Origin: Arcobacter sp. LA11
GTDB lineage: Bacteria > Campylobacterota > Campylobacteria > Campylobacterales > Arcobacteraceae
Length of the DNA stretch: 44,525 nt
Reading direction: 5' to 3'
Assembly: GCF_001895145.1 (NCBI RefSeq)
Contig: NZ_BDIR01000016.1
Span: 1 to 44,525 of the forward strand
Part shown: one piece after another, positions 16,509 to 30,000 of the stretch
Layout of the letters: the number at the start of each line of letters is the position of its first letter
Numbering within the stretch: position 1 is the stretch's first letter
Notes under the pieces: generated by a model
The model's database searches: none
The model's input: only the letters and a program-made list of their open reading frames with translations
Told to the model about the DNA's origin: nothing
Made by a program: the position numbers and the translations under genes

Positions 16509-17810
16509 ATGTTTCTACAAAGAGAGAAAGAGTTAAAACTTTTAAATAAGAGTTTTGATTTACCCAATTCATCTATAGAGTTTTTATTTGGTGCAAAAAA
16601 TAGTGGTAAAACTACTATTTTACAAGAGTATTCAAAAGATAAAGATAGACTCTACTTTTCAAACTATGAAATGATTCCATCTATGTTTTTCACTCAAATG
16701 GCAAATACTATCAATGAATACTTTTATGAAGGGGATGTTAATACTTCTTTTAGTACATTTTCTGAAGTATTAAAGTTTTTAGATAAACAAGTTATTGAAA
16801 AGAAATTAGTGATTATAATTGATGATTTTCAAAATATTGTAAAAGTAGAGAAGAATGCATTAATAGAATTGTTAAAATTTTGGAAAAAGAATCTAAAAAA
16901 TAAAAATATACAACTTATAATATCAAGTTCATTATTATTTAATGATAATCTAGATGAAATAGAGAAAGTTTTAACAAACAATATAACTTTGGATTATCTT
17001 GATTTTATAGCTATCAAAGAGTTTTTCCCTGATATGAATAGATTAGACCAGCTTTATGTATACTCTTTGTTAGGAACTACTCCTAGTAACTTAAAATACT
17101 ATAACCCAAAGATTGATTTTACGGATAATATTTTTAATTTATTTTTATCACCAAACTCTTATCTTTTTGATTATGGAATAAGAGTTCTAAAAAATGAGAT
17201 AAGTGATATTGGTACATATTCTTCTATTTTGCACTCCATAGCAAAGGGAAATACAAAGATAGGAGATATTGCAAATTCTTTGGATGTAAAATCTACTTAT
17301 TTGACTCGTTATCTTCAAAAGTTAATAGATATGATGGTTATAAAGAAAATTGTGCCTGTTGGAGAAGATAAAAAAATATCAAAGTTTGGTAGATATGAGA
17401 TTGAAGATAGTGCTTTAAAATTCTGGTTTTCTTATATTTATCCAAATCTTACAGCTTTACAATTAAATGATGTAAAAGAAGTAAGTAAGCAAATTCAAGA
17501 CGAGTTTATTAGTAAAACAGTTTTTCTTAGTTATAAAAAATGTATAAAAGAGATGATAAATAACAAGAAAAAAGATATCTTAGGGTATGAACCTTTACAT
17601 ATTGGCAGTTGGTGGGATAACAATAACAATACTATTGATTTGATTGCATATGATAGAAAGACTGTAACCTTTATTCAAATTCTTTGGGAAGATAAAGATG
17701 TGGCAAAAATATCTTATGGTGAATTAAAATCAAGCTCTGAAAAGTTTGAATCTTCACTTGAAAAAAAGTATGTAATAGTTACAAAAAATACATTTTTTAA
17801 TATGAAATAA
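16509..17810 (+). CDS. STAND/AAA ATPase with DUF234 PDDEXK-like C-terminus
   Basis: 433 residues. 'FLQREKELKLLNKSF' starts it in the manner of archaeal-type ATPases (PF01637). Walker A is GAKNSGKTT (28-36) and Walker B LVIIIDDFQ (D105, D106). A winged-helix segment around 240-290 (GNTKIGDIANSLDVKSTYLTRYLQKL) precedes a DUF234-type restriction-nuclease-like C-terminus: IGSWWD at 365-370 and TIDLIA with D377. The expected E-x-K beta strand reads Q390-I-L392-W. The nuclease site therefore looks degenerate. Function in this family is unknown. It starts 41 bases after the YrdC-like gene, so it may be in the carB operon. Confidence 0.75.
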   Translation: MFLQREKELKLLNKSFDLPNSSIEFLFGAKNSGKTTILQEYSKDKDRLYFSNYEMIPSMFFTQMANTINEYFYEGDVNTSFSTFSEVLKFLDKQVIEKKLVIIIDDFQNIVKVEKNALIELLKFWKKNLKNKNIQLIISSSLLFNDNLDEIEKVLTNNITLDYLDFIAIKEFFPDMNRLDQLYVYSLLGTTPSNLKYYNPKIDFTDNIFNLFLSPNSYLFDYGIRVLKNEISDIGTYSSILHSIAKGNTKIGDIANSLDVKSTYLTRYLQKLIDMMVIKKIVPVGEDKKISKFGRYEIEDSALKFWFSYIYPNLTALQLNDVKEVSKQIQDEFISKTVFLSYKKCIKEMINNKKKDILGYEPLHIGSWWDNNNNTIDLIAYDRKTVTFIQILWEDKDVAKISYGELKSSSEKFESSLEKKYVIVTKNTFFNMK

Positions 17811-17819
17811 GTTTATTTA

Positions 17820-17845
17820 AACTTAAAAATAACTTTTTTTAAGTT
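17820..17845 (+). terminator. AT-rich hairpin after the ATPase gene
   Basis: AACTTAAAAA (17820-17829) pairs with TTTTTAAGTT (17836-17845), and a T-run is part of the second arm. It lies 9 bases after the ATPase stop, and a terminator is plausible. Confidence 0.45.
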
Positions 17846-17871
17846 GGATGTAAAGATGTAATTTATTGTAT

Positions 17872-17893
17872 TAATATGTTATATAACATATTA
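17872..17893. repeat. 22-bp perfect palindrome, TAATATGTTAT centre
   Basis: TAATATGTTAT (17872-17882) and ATAACATATTA (17883-17893) form a 22-bp perfect palindrome with no spacer, as for a dimeric regulator binding site. It lies 175 bases upstream of the giant gene's start. Confidence 0.5.
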
Positions 17894-17948
17894 TTTATTT
17901 TTATTTAAAATCTATATAAACACTATCTATAAAGTCTTTATCTCCTAA

Positions 17949-17988
17949 TTTTATATTTATTATGTTTTTAAACATAATAAATATAAAA
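17949..17988. repeat. 19-bp perfect inverted repeat before the giant gene
   Basis: The 19-base arms at 17949-17967 and 17970-17988 are perfectly complementary with a 2-base centre (TT). It is entirely AT apart from one G/C pair in TATG/CATA. It could be a bidirectional terminator, a 5'-UTR hairpin or a binding site. It lies 80 bases upstream of the giant gene's start. Confidence 0.55.
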
Positions 17989-18027
17989 GAATAAATATAC
18001 TTGCTTTTAAACTACTTCTATTTTAGC

Positions 18028-18060
18028 TATAATAATTTTAATTAAGTATTATTAAGAGGA
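18028..18060 (+). promoter_or_regulatory. Probable -10 box and ribosome binding site of the giant gene
   Basis: TATAAT at 18028-18033 lies about 35 bases upstream of the ATG; I see no good -35 box at normal spacing. AGAGGA at 18055-18060 is seven bases before the ATG at 18068. These set the start of the giant gene. Confidence 0.5.
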
Positions 18061-18067
18061 AATTATT

Positions 18068-21000
18068 ATGGCAACTGATAATAAATATGTAAAGTATCAA
18101 AATAAAACTGTAAAGTTAATTGATAAACCACAAGCTGATGAGAATATTTCTGTATATGTAAGACCTGGAGATTTAGTAGATTTTAAAATACCAGGTGTTG
18201 ATTTAGAAGAGTTAGAATATCAATTAGTTGGCGGTGATATTGTAATTGATATCCCTAACTATGGTACTTTTACTTTTGTATCAATGGCTTTAATGGGATA
18301 TAACGATACTCCTCCAAGATTTTTAACTAATTCTGGAAAACAGATGACTTTAGGTGATATTTTATCTGAAGTTGAAGAAATCAATGCATTGCCAATTGAT
18401 TCTTTAGTTTCAAGTGTAGAAATAAATATTCCTGATAATACTGCTCGTGAAAATGAAGAAGGAGATTCAACAGAAAATAATCCTCAATCTACTCCTCAAA
18501 TAATAATACAAGAAGTTGAAGTTGCAGCGGATGAAAATCCAGAAGATGATGAATCTCCAGCAGAGTTTGAACAACCACCTATCGAAATCCCTGAACTAGT
18601 AGAAGAAAGTCCTTTTAAGAGTAGAGATGATGCTCCTGATAGCAATTCAAAAACAGAAGAATCTGTAACTGAAGGAGCAACTCCTACTCTTACTTTTGAT
18701 ATTGATGTTCAGCATTTAAGTCTTAGCGATAATACAGGGGAAACTACAACTCTTACTGTTGAAGGAGGAGGAGGTACTTCTTATGATAATATTTATCCTG
18801 ATACAAATACTACAGCTGATAGAGCATCAATTATTAAACAAACTGATGCAGAAGTAATTGATTATTCAAATATTACTAGTACTACAGCAAATAGTGTTGT
18901 CATAAACGCTGATAATAATACATTCTTTGGTTCAGATACTATTTCAAGAACGATAGTGATTAATCCCTCTCAACCAGAGGGGTTTGCGTTAGAAAAAATT
19001 ACTTTAAGTAGTAGTAGTGCAATAGATGGTTTTGTTGCTGCTTATGGAACAGTTGTTGGAAGTACTTGGGTTATACAAAAAGATGATCCAAATACCTCAG
19101 AAATTGATGGTTTTCAACTTAACTCAACAGGAGGGATAGAAGTTACTTTTTCTCTAAATAGAGTTCAATCTAATCCTAACTTTGAAGTAAATATTGCGGT
19201 AGAATCAATTTTTAGTCTAGAAAATGTTTCTCCTGAGAATTTAGCAACAATTGAAACTCCTGTTACCACTTTTTTAACTTATGAAAAAAGTTATGGGGCA
19301 AATGTAAAAGAGATAAGTAATATTAATGACCCTGATGAATATTTATTTGATTCTTTTGTAAATGGACAAGGACAAGTTGTTGAAACGGGATTTGTTATTA
19401 CAAGTAATATAAATGATAATATTATTTATGGTTCTGAAACTGTTTCAAATACTATTAATGGAGGAATATCTAATGATACTGTTACTACAGGTGTAGAGAA
19501 TGATACAATTTATGGTAATGCAGGTAATGATACTATCACTTCTGGACTTGGTGATGACATAGTTGATGGTGGCGATGGAGATAGAGATACATTAGATTTT
19601 TCTTCGATTGATAATTTAAATAATATAGGTGTTGATGCAAATCTTACTTCTGGAATAGTAACGGGAGATGGAAATGATACAGTTTCTGGAATTGAAGATA
19701 TTATTGGTACTCAAGACAATGATACTTTAACAGGAGATTCATCAGTAAATATTTTAAAAGGTGAAGATGGAGTAGATACATTATTTGGTAATGCAGGAGA
19801 TGATACATTAGAAGGTGGTGCTTCATCAGATACATTAGAAGGTGGACTTGGTGATGACTTATTAAAAGGTGACTCTGGAAATGATACTGTAAGTTATAAA
19901 AATGCTACAAGTTCAACAACAGCTGGAGTAACTGTAAATTTAGAAGATGATGTAAATAATCCAAGTAAGGGAAGTGCTTCAGGTATAGATGGAAATGATA
20001 CTTTATATGATTTTGAAAATGTAATAGGGTCAAACTTTAATGATACTATCACCGGAAATGGTTCATCAAATATTATAAATGCATTAGATGGTGATGATTA
20101 TATTGTTGGATTAACGGGTAATGATACAATTGATGGTGGAGAGGGGGTTGATACAGTAGATTTCTCAAATGCTAGTTCTTCAGAAGAGATTGACTTATCC
20201 ATAAATAGGGCAAGAGGTGCAGAGGGTACTGACAGACTTTATAATATTGAAAATGTAATTGGTTCAGATCACAAAGATGAAATAACAGGTAATGATGAAA
20301 ATAATGTATTAGACGGTAGAGAAGATGATGATACTATTTCTGGTGGGCTTGGTGATGATACATTACTAGGTGGTTTAGACGATGATACATTATTAGGTGG
20401 ACTTGGTGATGATACTATAAATGGTGGAGAAGATTCAGATACTGCAAATTATAATGATATTACAACTGGTGGAGTTGAAGTAAGTCTAAAAACTCAAAAT
20501 GTTTCGCAAGATACAGTAAATGCGGGAGATGATGTTCTTATTGATATTGAAAACTTAATAGGTACTACTTTTGACGATACTTTAGATGGTGATTCAATTG
20601 CAAACTCAATTATTGGTGGGGCTGGGAATGATACTATAACTACAGGTGGAGTTTCTGGTTTAGGAAATGATTATATCGATGGTGGAAGTGGAAGTGATGA
20701 TTTATTAAGTTTTATTGATAGTCCAAATGCAATTACATTGGATTTAGCAGTTACCTCTTCACAAGATAGTGGTTTTGGAAGTTTAATAATAAGAAATATA
20801 GAAAATGTTGAAGGAAGTAATAATAATGATATTATCAAGGGTAATTTAAGTGCGAATACTCTTTATGGATTAGATGGAAACGATACTTTAGTAGGAAGAG
20901 AAGGAAATGACTTCTTAGATGGTGGAGCTGATATCGATGAAGTTGATTACTCTGATGCAAGCACCGCAGTTAACTTAACTCTTGCAGAAATAGGTTTAAC

Positions 21001-24000
21001 TGCAACAGCTTCAATTGGTTCAGAACAAGATACTATAAAAGATATAGAGAATATAACAGGTTCAAATTTTGCAGATACATTAGGTGGAAATAGTCAAGAT
21101 AACAGTATTGATGCAGGTTTAGGTGATGATTTATTAATAGCTAGTAATGGAAATGATATATATGAAGGAAGAGCTGGTAGTGATACAGTTGATTATAGTT
21201 CGAGATCAAATAGTATAAATGTAGAATTAAAAGCTAATCAAGAAGCAAAACTTCAGGAAAATTTAATAGATAAAGATTCGTTATTTAATATCGAAAATGT
21301 TATAGGTTCAACTGTAAATGATACTATAAAAGGTGATTCACTAGATAACACATTAAAAGGTCAAGAAGGTGATGATACATTATATGGAGCAGGTGGAAAT
21401 GATTATATTGATGGAGGTATAGAAGCTGATAGTTCACAAGGAAATGATACTGTTGATTATTCTGCTACTATTATTTCAGGAGTAACTGTTGATTTAAGTA
21501 ATACTGGACAACAAAATATTAGTGGAACAGAAGGCTTTGATACTATAGTAAATATTGAAAATATTGTAGGATCTGGCTTTGATGATATATTAAGTGGTAA
21601 TGCAGAAGATAATACGCTTGATGGAGCAGGTGGTGATGATACTTTAAAAGGTGGAGCTGGAGATGACTCTTTTATAGGTGGTACTGGAGTTGATACAGTT
21701 GATTATAGTGATGTTACACAAGATTTAAATGTTGATTTAAAATCTTTAACTCCAACGCAAGTTGCACCAGGACAAGGAACTGATTCTTTTAACTCAATTG
21801 AAGGAGTTATTGGTGGAAGTGGAGATGATACACTAATTGGTACTGATGGCGCAAATAATATTGTTGGTGGAAGTGGAGATGACACTTTAAGTGGATATGG
21901 AGTAACTGATGGTTCAGGTGGAGTTGATACTATTGATGGTGGAGCAGACAAAGATTTAATCAGTTTTGGTTTTACATCTGACAAGCTGGAAATTGACTTA
22001 TCAAATAGTAGTGAACAAAATAGTGGTGTTGGAAAACTTGTAGTTACAAATGTTGAAGATATTTATGGTGGATATGGAGATGATACTCTAACAGGTAGCA
22101 ATGAGGATAATACTATAAATGGTAGTATTGGTTCAGATAAACTTTTTGGAAGTGCCGGAAGTGATACTTTAAATGGAGGAAAAGATTCTGATCATCATAG
22201 ATTTACTATAACTTCTAATGGTACAATATCTTTTATTGTAGGTGGAGTTTTAATATCTGCTACTGGAGCAAATGCAAGTGAACAGATAAGTAATATCATT
22301 GCTGAATTTAATTCTCAAAATGCTTCAAATATACTAGAACTAGGAACAATAGGTACAGATGGAACATATATATATGTTGATTCTGAACAAACTGTAAATA
22401 CTCCTGTAAATTTAACTCAAAAGAATGATTTTGTAGCTATAGATACTGTTGATTACTCTACTTTATCAGGTATTTCTGTTAATGTAGATATGACAGCTCA
22501 AACTGTAATTAAAACTGATGGTGGAACAACTACAACGGATACTATTATTGATATAGAAGAAGTTATTGGTGGAAGTGGTAATGATACTTTAATAGGTGAT
22601 GCAAATGATAATATCCTAAGAGGTGGAGCGGGAGATGACTCTATTGATGGTGGATTAGGAAGTGATACTCTTTATGGAGATGCAGGAAATGACTCTTTTA
22701 TATCTTCTGTTGGTGATGGAATAGATACTATTTATGGTGGAGCTGATAGTGATACTGTTGATTATAGTGTAGAATCAAATAATATAGTAGTTACACTTGA
22801 TGGAGTTAATCAAACTAGAGTAAAGATAAATGGAACAGATAATGACTTTATTCAAGAAGTAGAAAATATTATAACAGGTAGTGGCGATGATACAGTAACT
22901 GGTGATAGTAATGATAATACATTTTTCACAAATGATGGAGATGACACTGTACAAGGTGGTGAAGGTGATGATTACTTTGATGGTGGAGATAATACTGCAG
23001 GAATAGGTGATAAAGCAGATTATTCTTACTTAACTGGAAGTACAGGTATTAATGTTGATTTATCAAGTAATAGCGCTACAGATTTAGGTGCAGGAACAGA
23101 AGTTGGAAGTGATACTTTAGTTAATATCGAAAATGTACTTGGTTCTAAAAATGATGACATTATTGAAGGAAATTCTTTAAATAATACTTTAGAAGGTGCT
23201 TTAGGTGCTGACTCATTAGTAGGTAATGATGGCGATGATACATTACTTGGTGGTACGGGAAATGATATCTTAAAAGGTGGAATAGGTAATGATATTTTAA
23301 ATGGAGGAGCTGATATTGATACAGCTGACTTCTCAGATGCAAATGCTGGTGTAAATATTGATTTAAGTGATACCGGATCAGTTGCTATTGGAGCTGGTCT
23401 TGGTACGGATACATTTATTGATATAGAAGGTGCTATTGGTGGAGACTATGATGATACATTAAAAGGTACAGAGGATGCTAACTCTTTAGTTGGTGGTATA
23501 GGAAATGATACTTTATTAGGAAATGGAACAGATTCTTTAACTACTCCTGATACATATGATTACTTAGATGGTGGTGCAGGAGATGAAGATTTTGTAAGCT
23601 ATGATGGTGAGACTGGAAATGTAACATTAAATTTAGGTTTAAACTATACTACTAATTCTGGAGATGGACATATCTTTAATGATAGTGATAATTCAGTTTT
23701 TAATTATCAAGATGGTGGTGCTGCTGGAAATGTTCAAATAAAAAATGTAGAAAATCTTCAAGGTGGAGATGGTGATGATACTTTTATAGGTAATGATTCT
23801 TCAAATACATTATTTGGTGGTGCAGGAGATGACTTACTAAGTGGTGGTTCAGGTAATAATTACTTAGATGGTGGAACAAATAATGTTCTAGGAGATACAG
23901 CTGATTATTCTAATATTACTAATAGTCTTGGAATTGGAGCTGATTTTAATGCTGGTACAGATTCTGGAAGTTTATTTGGAGAAGTAAATTATAATGGGAC

Positions 24001-27000
24001 ACAAGTTGATGTATTAAAAGATATTGAAAATCTTAGAGCTTCAAAAAATGATGATACTATTATTGGTGATACTGATGATAATGTTTCAAACGTATTTGAA
24101 GGTATGGGTGGAGCTGATATTATAAATGGTGGTTCTGGGGATGATACTATTTATGGTGCACAAAATGGAAATGACTTAACAAGTATAGATACTGCGGATA
24201 TAGATACTGCGGATACTCTTAGTGGTGGTTCTGGAAATGATACAGTATACGGACAAACAGGAGATGATACTTTAATAGGTAATGAAGGTATAGATACACT
24301 AAATGGTGGTTCAGGTAGCGATACAGTTGATTATTTATATTTAGATAGTGGAAATGATAGTGTAAGTGTTGATTTTACTTCAAACAGTGCAAATGATTCA
24401 AGTGATACTGATACTTTAATAAATATAGAAAATGCTTCAGGAAGTAAAAATAATGATACTTTTATTATGGCAAGTGGAACTACTTCTAATATAATTGATG
24501 GTAAAAATGGAATAGATACAATTGATTATTCTAATTATACTACAAATGCAATTACTGTTGATTTAGGAAACTCTGCTTCTCAGGAGATTACAACAGGTGA
24601 CAATGATACTATTTTGAATATTGAAAATCTTATAGGAACGGCTTTAGATGATACTATCACTGGTTCAAATTCAGATAATACATTAAATGGAAGTGAAGGT
24701 AGTGATAGATTTTTCTCAAGTTCAGGAAATGACACTATAGATGGTGGAGTAGATGCAACATCAAATGATACAGATATAGCTGACTATTCAAATGCATCAA
24801 CTAGAATAATTGTAACAGGTGGAAATAGTGTAAATAAAAATACAGGATTTACAGATACTTTACAAAATATAGAAGAGATTCAAGGAACAGACTTCTTAGA
24901 TACTATGACCGGTGGAGCTTCAAAAGATATATTTAAAGGTGGAGATTCTAGTGATACTTTAGATGGTAGTGCAGGAGATGACACTTTATATGGTGAGAAT
25001 GGAGATGATACCTTAATAGGTGGAACGGGTAATGATGAACTAAGAGGTGGTAATAATTTAACAGCTGGTGATACAGTTGATTATAGTAGTAGAAATGAGA
25101 GTGTAACACTAACTTTAAATTCTGGTTCTGGAACTACAACAGTAGGAGTTTCAGGTGAAACAGATAGTCTATTTGAAATTGAAAATATAAGAGGTTCACA
25201 AGTTGATGATGAGATAACTGGTGATGCTAATGCAAATGTATTAAATGGATTTACTGGTGATGATACATTAATTGGTGGCGCTGGAATTGATACTTTAAAA
25301 GGTGGAGATGATGATGACACTCTATCTGGTGGAAGTGAAGTAGATTATATTTTTGGTGAAGAGGGTGATGATACTATTGTTGATAGTGAATTCACTGGTG
25401 ATGAAATAGATGGAGGAACAAATACAACAGTAGGTGATACTATTGATTATCATAATTTAACAGATGGAGTTACTCTTAATTTAAATGATTCTAATACAAG
25501 TTCAGTTTTTGTAAAAGTAGGTTCTGATGTAACTAATCACAAAATTGAAAATATTGAAAATGTAATTGGAACTGATGATATCGATGATATTACTGGAAAT
25601 AGTTCAAATAATACACTTGATGGAAGAAATGGTAATGATATATTAAATGGTGGAGCAGGTGAAGATTATATTAGTGGTGGAGCTGATAATGATACATTAG
25701 TTGGTGGAGCCAATAATGATGAACTATATGGTGATGCAGGAGATGATACTCTAAAAGGTGGAGCAGGTAATGATATCTTAAATGGTGGAGCTGATAATGA
25801 TACCGCAGATTTTTCTGATGCAAATGCATCAGTAAATATAGATTTAGGAGCTTCAGGTCTTGTAAATATTGGAGCAGGGCTTGGTTCTGATACATTTATT
25901 TCAATTGAAGGTGCAATAGGTGGTGATTTTGATGATACTCTAAGAGGAACTACTGGACAAAATACATTAATCGGTGGAGAAGGAAATGATACTCTATATG
26001 GCTTAGGAACAACTGGCGGAGTTGACTATTTAGATGGTGGAGATGGTACAGAAGATTTTGTAAGTTTCAATTATGCAGCTGCAAGTAGTGGTATTAAAGT
26101 AGATTTATCAAATACTGGTGCACAAGATATCAATGGTGGGGCTGATGATTTAATCATCAAAAATATAGAAAATATTGAAGGTGGTACAGGTAATGACTCT
26201 ATTACTGGTAATGCTTCAGATAATACAATAAACTCAATATCAGGTGATGATACTATTTTTGCAAGTGGTGGGAGTGATACTATTGATGGTGGAGCTCATA
26301 CTACAGGTGATACAGTTGATTATACTTCTCAATCAGGAATTACTGTTAATGTTCAAGCTGACAACTCTATTTTAGTTACTAAATCAACAGGTACAGATAC
26401 CCTTACAAATATAGAAAATTTAGTTGCCTCTGCTGGTGATGATGTTATAAATGGAAATGATTCTAGTAATACTTTATATGGTGGAGATGGAAATGATACT
26501 ATTGATGGAAAAGGTGGAGATGATTCATTATATGGTGAAGATGGAGATGATACTTTAATAGGTGGAACAGGCAATGACCTTTTAAATGGTGGAAATGATA
26601 CTGATACAGTAGATTATAGTGATAGAACAGATGGTATTGATTTAACTTTAGTAGATGGTGATGGAACTGCTTTTATAGATACTAATGATGATGGATTAAA
26701 AGTTCATACACCAGGAGAAGAAGAGGATACATTAGTTGATGTCGAAAATGTAATAGGTTCTCAAGACCATGATATTATTGTTGGTGATGCTGGAATAAAT
26801 ACATTTAAAGGTGAATCAGGAAATGATTCTCTTGCAGGTGGTGCAGGTGCAGATAGACTTGAAGGTGGAGAAGGAAATGATACTCTTCAAGGTGATGCAG
26901 GTGCAGATACAATATATGGTAATACAGGTGCGGATACTTTTGTTCAAACAGCTGTTTTAAATGATACTGCAGGTGACTTAATCTATGGAGGAAGTGAAGC

Positions 27001-30000
27001 TGATTCTTCAAGAGGTAGTGATACAGTTGATTATAGTTCTATTTCTTCTGGAGTAACAGTTAATTTAAATGATACTGGTTTAGGGAATGTTACAGTTGGG
27101 AGTAGTGTTGATGATCACCAGTTATCAAATATAGAAAATATTATAGGTTCTACAGGAAATGATACTATTCAAGGTGATAGTGCCGATAATATTCTAGATG
27201 GACATATTGGAACAGATGATACTATATCTTATGCAAATACAACTTCATCAGTTACTGTTAACTTAGGTTCTTTAATAAATAGTGATATAGATTTTGATGC
27301 TACAAATGAAAATATAGCTGCACAAAGTGGAACAAGTAATACAGATGGTACTGATACTTTATCAAATTTTGAAAATATTATAGGTTCAGCAAATGACGAT
27401 ACTTTAATAGGTGATTCAAGTGCAAATACTATTAATGGTGGTATAGGTGATGATTTACTTTTAGGTGGTGCAGGAAGTGATAGTTTAATAGGTGGTACTG
27501 GAGAAAATACAGTTTCATATGCTTTAGAGTCTGCTGTAGATGCCTCTTTAAGAGCTGGAACAGGTAAGGTAGGAGCTGATACTGATCAATTTACAGATAT
27601 TCAAAATATTATAGGTACAACAGGTAATGATACTATTGAAGGTGATTCAGGAGATAATACTTTAAATGCTGGTGCTGGAATTGATACTTTATCATATGCA
27701 GGAGCAGACTCTTCTGATAGTTCAGGTGTAACAGTTGATTTAAAATTAGGAGTTGTAGATACTATAAATGATGGTACGGATACTATTAGTGGTTTTGAAA
27801 ATATAATAGGTTCAAATAAAAATGATATTTTAACTGGTGATGCAAGTAATAATACTATAGATGCAGGACAAGGAAATGATACTTTATCTGGTGGAGATGG
27901 TACTGATGAGTTAAACGGTGGTAGTGGTAATGATGTATTTACTATAACTTCATTAGATGTAGATGGTAATAATGATGTTATAAATGGTGATGGTAATACA
28001 GATACAATAGATTATAGTGCAATAAATTCAGCGTATCATGTTGAAGTTAACTTAGATACTCCAAGTGCAGAAGTCTTTAATGGAACAACATCTTTAGATA
28101 GTGATACTATAAGTGGTATAGAAAATATTATAGGTAGTTCAAATGATGATACTATAATTGGTGATGCAAACTCTAATAAACTTGAAGGTAAAGGTGGGGA
28201 TGATACTTTAGATGGTGCAGGAGGAATTGATTCACTACTAGGTGGTGCAGGAAATGATACTATTATTCAAAAAGATGGAGAAACTACTGGTGATATAATT
28301 GATGGTGGTTCACATAATAGTACAGGTGATACAGTTGATTATAGTAATGTAAGTTCAAGTATAGATGTAACTTTATTAGATGGTGGAATTACTTCTGATG
28401 TTAAGATAGCAAGTGTAAATGATCATACTGTAAGAAATATAGAAAATATTATAGGTTCTTCTGTAAGTGATACTTTAACTGGTAACAATGCTGTTAATAC
28501 TCTTTTAGGTGGAGATGGTGATGATACTATTGATGGTGGATTAGGAGCAGATTATTTAGATGGTCAAGGTGAAAACCTAGGAAATAAACTTACTTATGAA
28601 AGTATTTCAAACTCAGTTAGAATTGATTTAAAAAATAATACTGCAATTACTGATTTAGATAGTGATGGTTTTACTTTTGACGGAAGTGGAAATAATACAG
28701 ATGCAGATGATGAACAAGATACAATCTTAAACTTTAAAATTGCAGAAGGCTCTACAAATGATGATATTTTAATTGCTGGAGATAGTGGCAATACTCTTTT
28801 AGGTGGAGATGGAGATGATACTTTATATAGTGGATTAGGTGATGATAGACTTGAAGGTGGTTTAGGTCAGAATTTATTTAAACTAGGAACAGATGAAGCA
28901 AATAATGGTATAGATACAGTAGTTGGTGGACTTGATGTTGATACTGCTGATTATAGTGATATAACAAATACTTCAAGAGATATAACAGTAGATTTAGCAG
29001 GAGCATCAGCAAGAACAGTAACTATAAGTGGAGTTGCTAGTGATACTTTACAAAGTGTTGAAAATGTAATTGGTGGAGCTGGAAATGATAATATTACTGG
29101 TGATAATGAAGATAATAGACTTGAAGGTGGTTTAGGTGATGATACTTTAGATGGTGAAGTTGGAAAAGACTTACTATATGGTGGAGCTGGCAATGATACT
29201 ATCAAAGGTGGAATAGATGAAGATACTATTTATGGTGATGCGAATAATGATATTTTAGAAGGTGAAGATGGAGATGACTCATTATTTGGAGGAGCAGGAG
29301 ATGATACACTTGCAGGTGGAGCTGGTATTGACTATTTAGATGGTGGAGCTCAAGACTCTGTAGGAGATAGTGTAGTTTTCTCATCAGAAACTGGAAAACT
29401 TGATTTAAATCTTAGAGATGTAGATGTAAATGGATTTGCACAAGCTAAACTTGATAATATAGGTGATGATTATCTAAAAGATATAGAAAATATAACTGCA
29501 ACTAATCAAGATGATTATATAGGTGGAAATGCTTCAACAAATACAATAATTGCCTTAAATGGTGATGATACAATAGTTGGTGATGGTGGAATTGATTATT
29601 TAGAAGGTGGAGAAGGTGATGATATCTTTAAAGCTGGACTAGATGCTAATGGAGATAAAATACTAGAAGATGGAGATGATGGTGCAGATATTATTGATGG
29701 TGGGACATTAGATGAAACTAATGGAGATACTGTTGATTACTCAGCAATTTCAAAATCTATTAATGTAACTTTAAATGGCTCTACTGATACAACTGTACAA
29801 ATCACTGATTATGCAAATGATACAATTAAAAATATTGAAAATGTTATAGGTTCAAGTGCAAATGATATTATAACAGGTGATAGTAATGATAATACTCTAG
29901 ATGGTAGTGTAGGTGCTGATACTTTATATGGTGCAGGAGGAAATGATACTTTAATAGGTGGAACAGGTATTGATACTGTAGATTATACAAGTGCTGGTGC

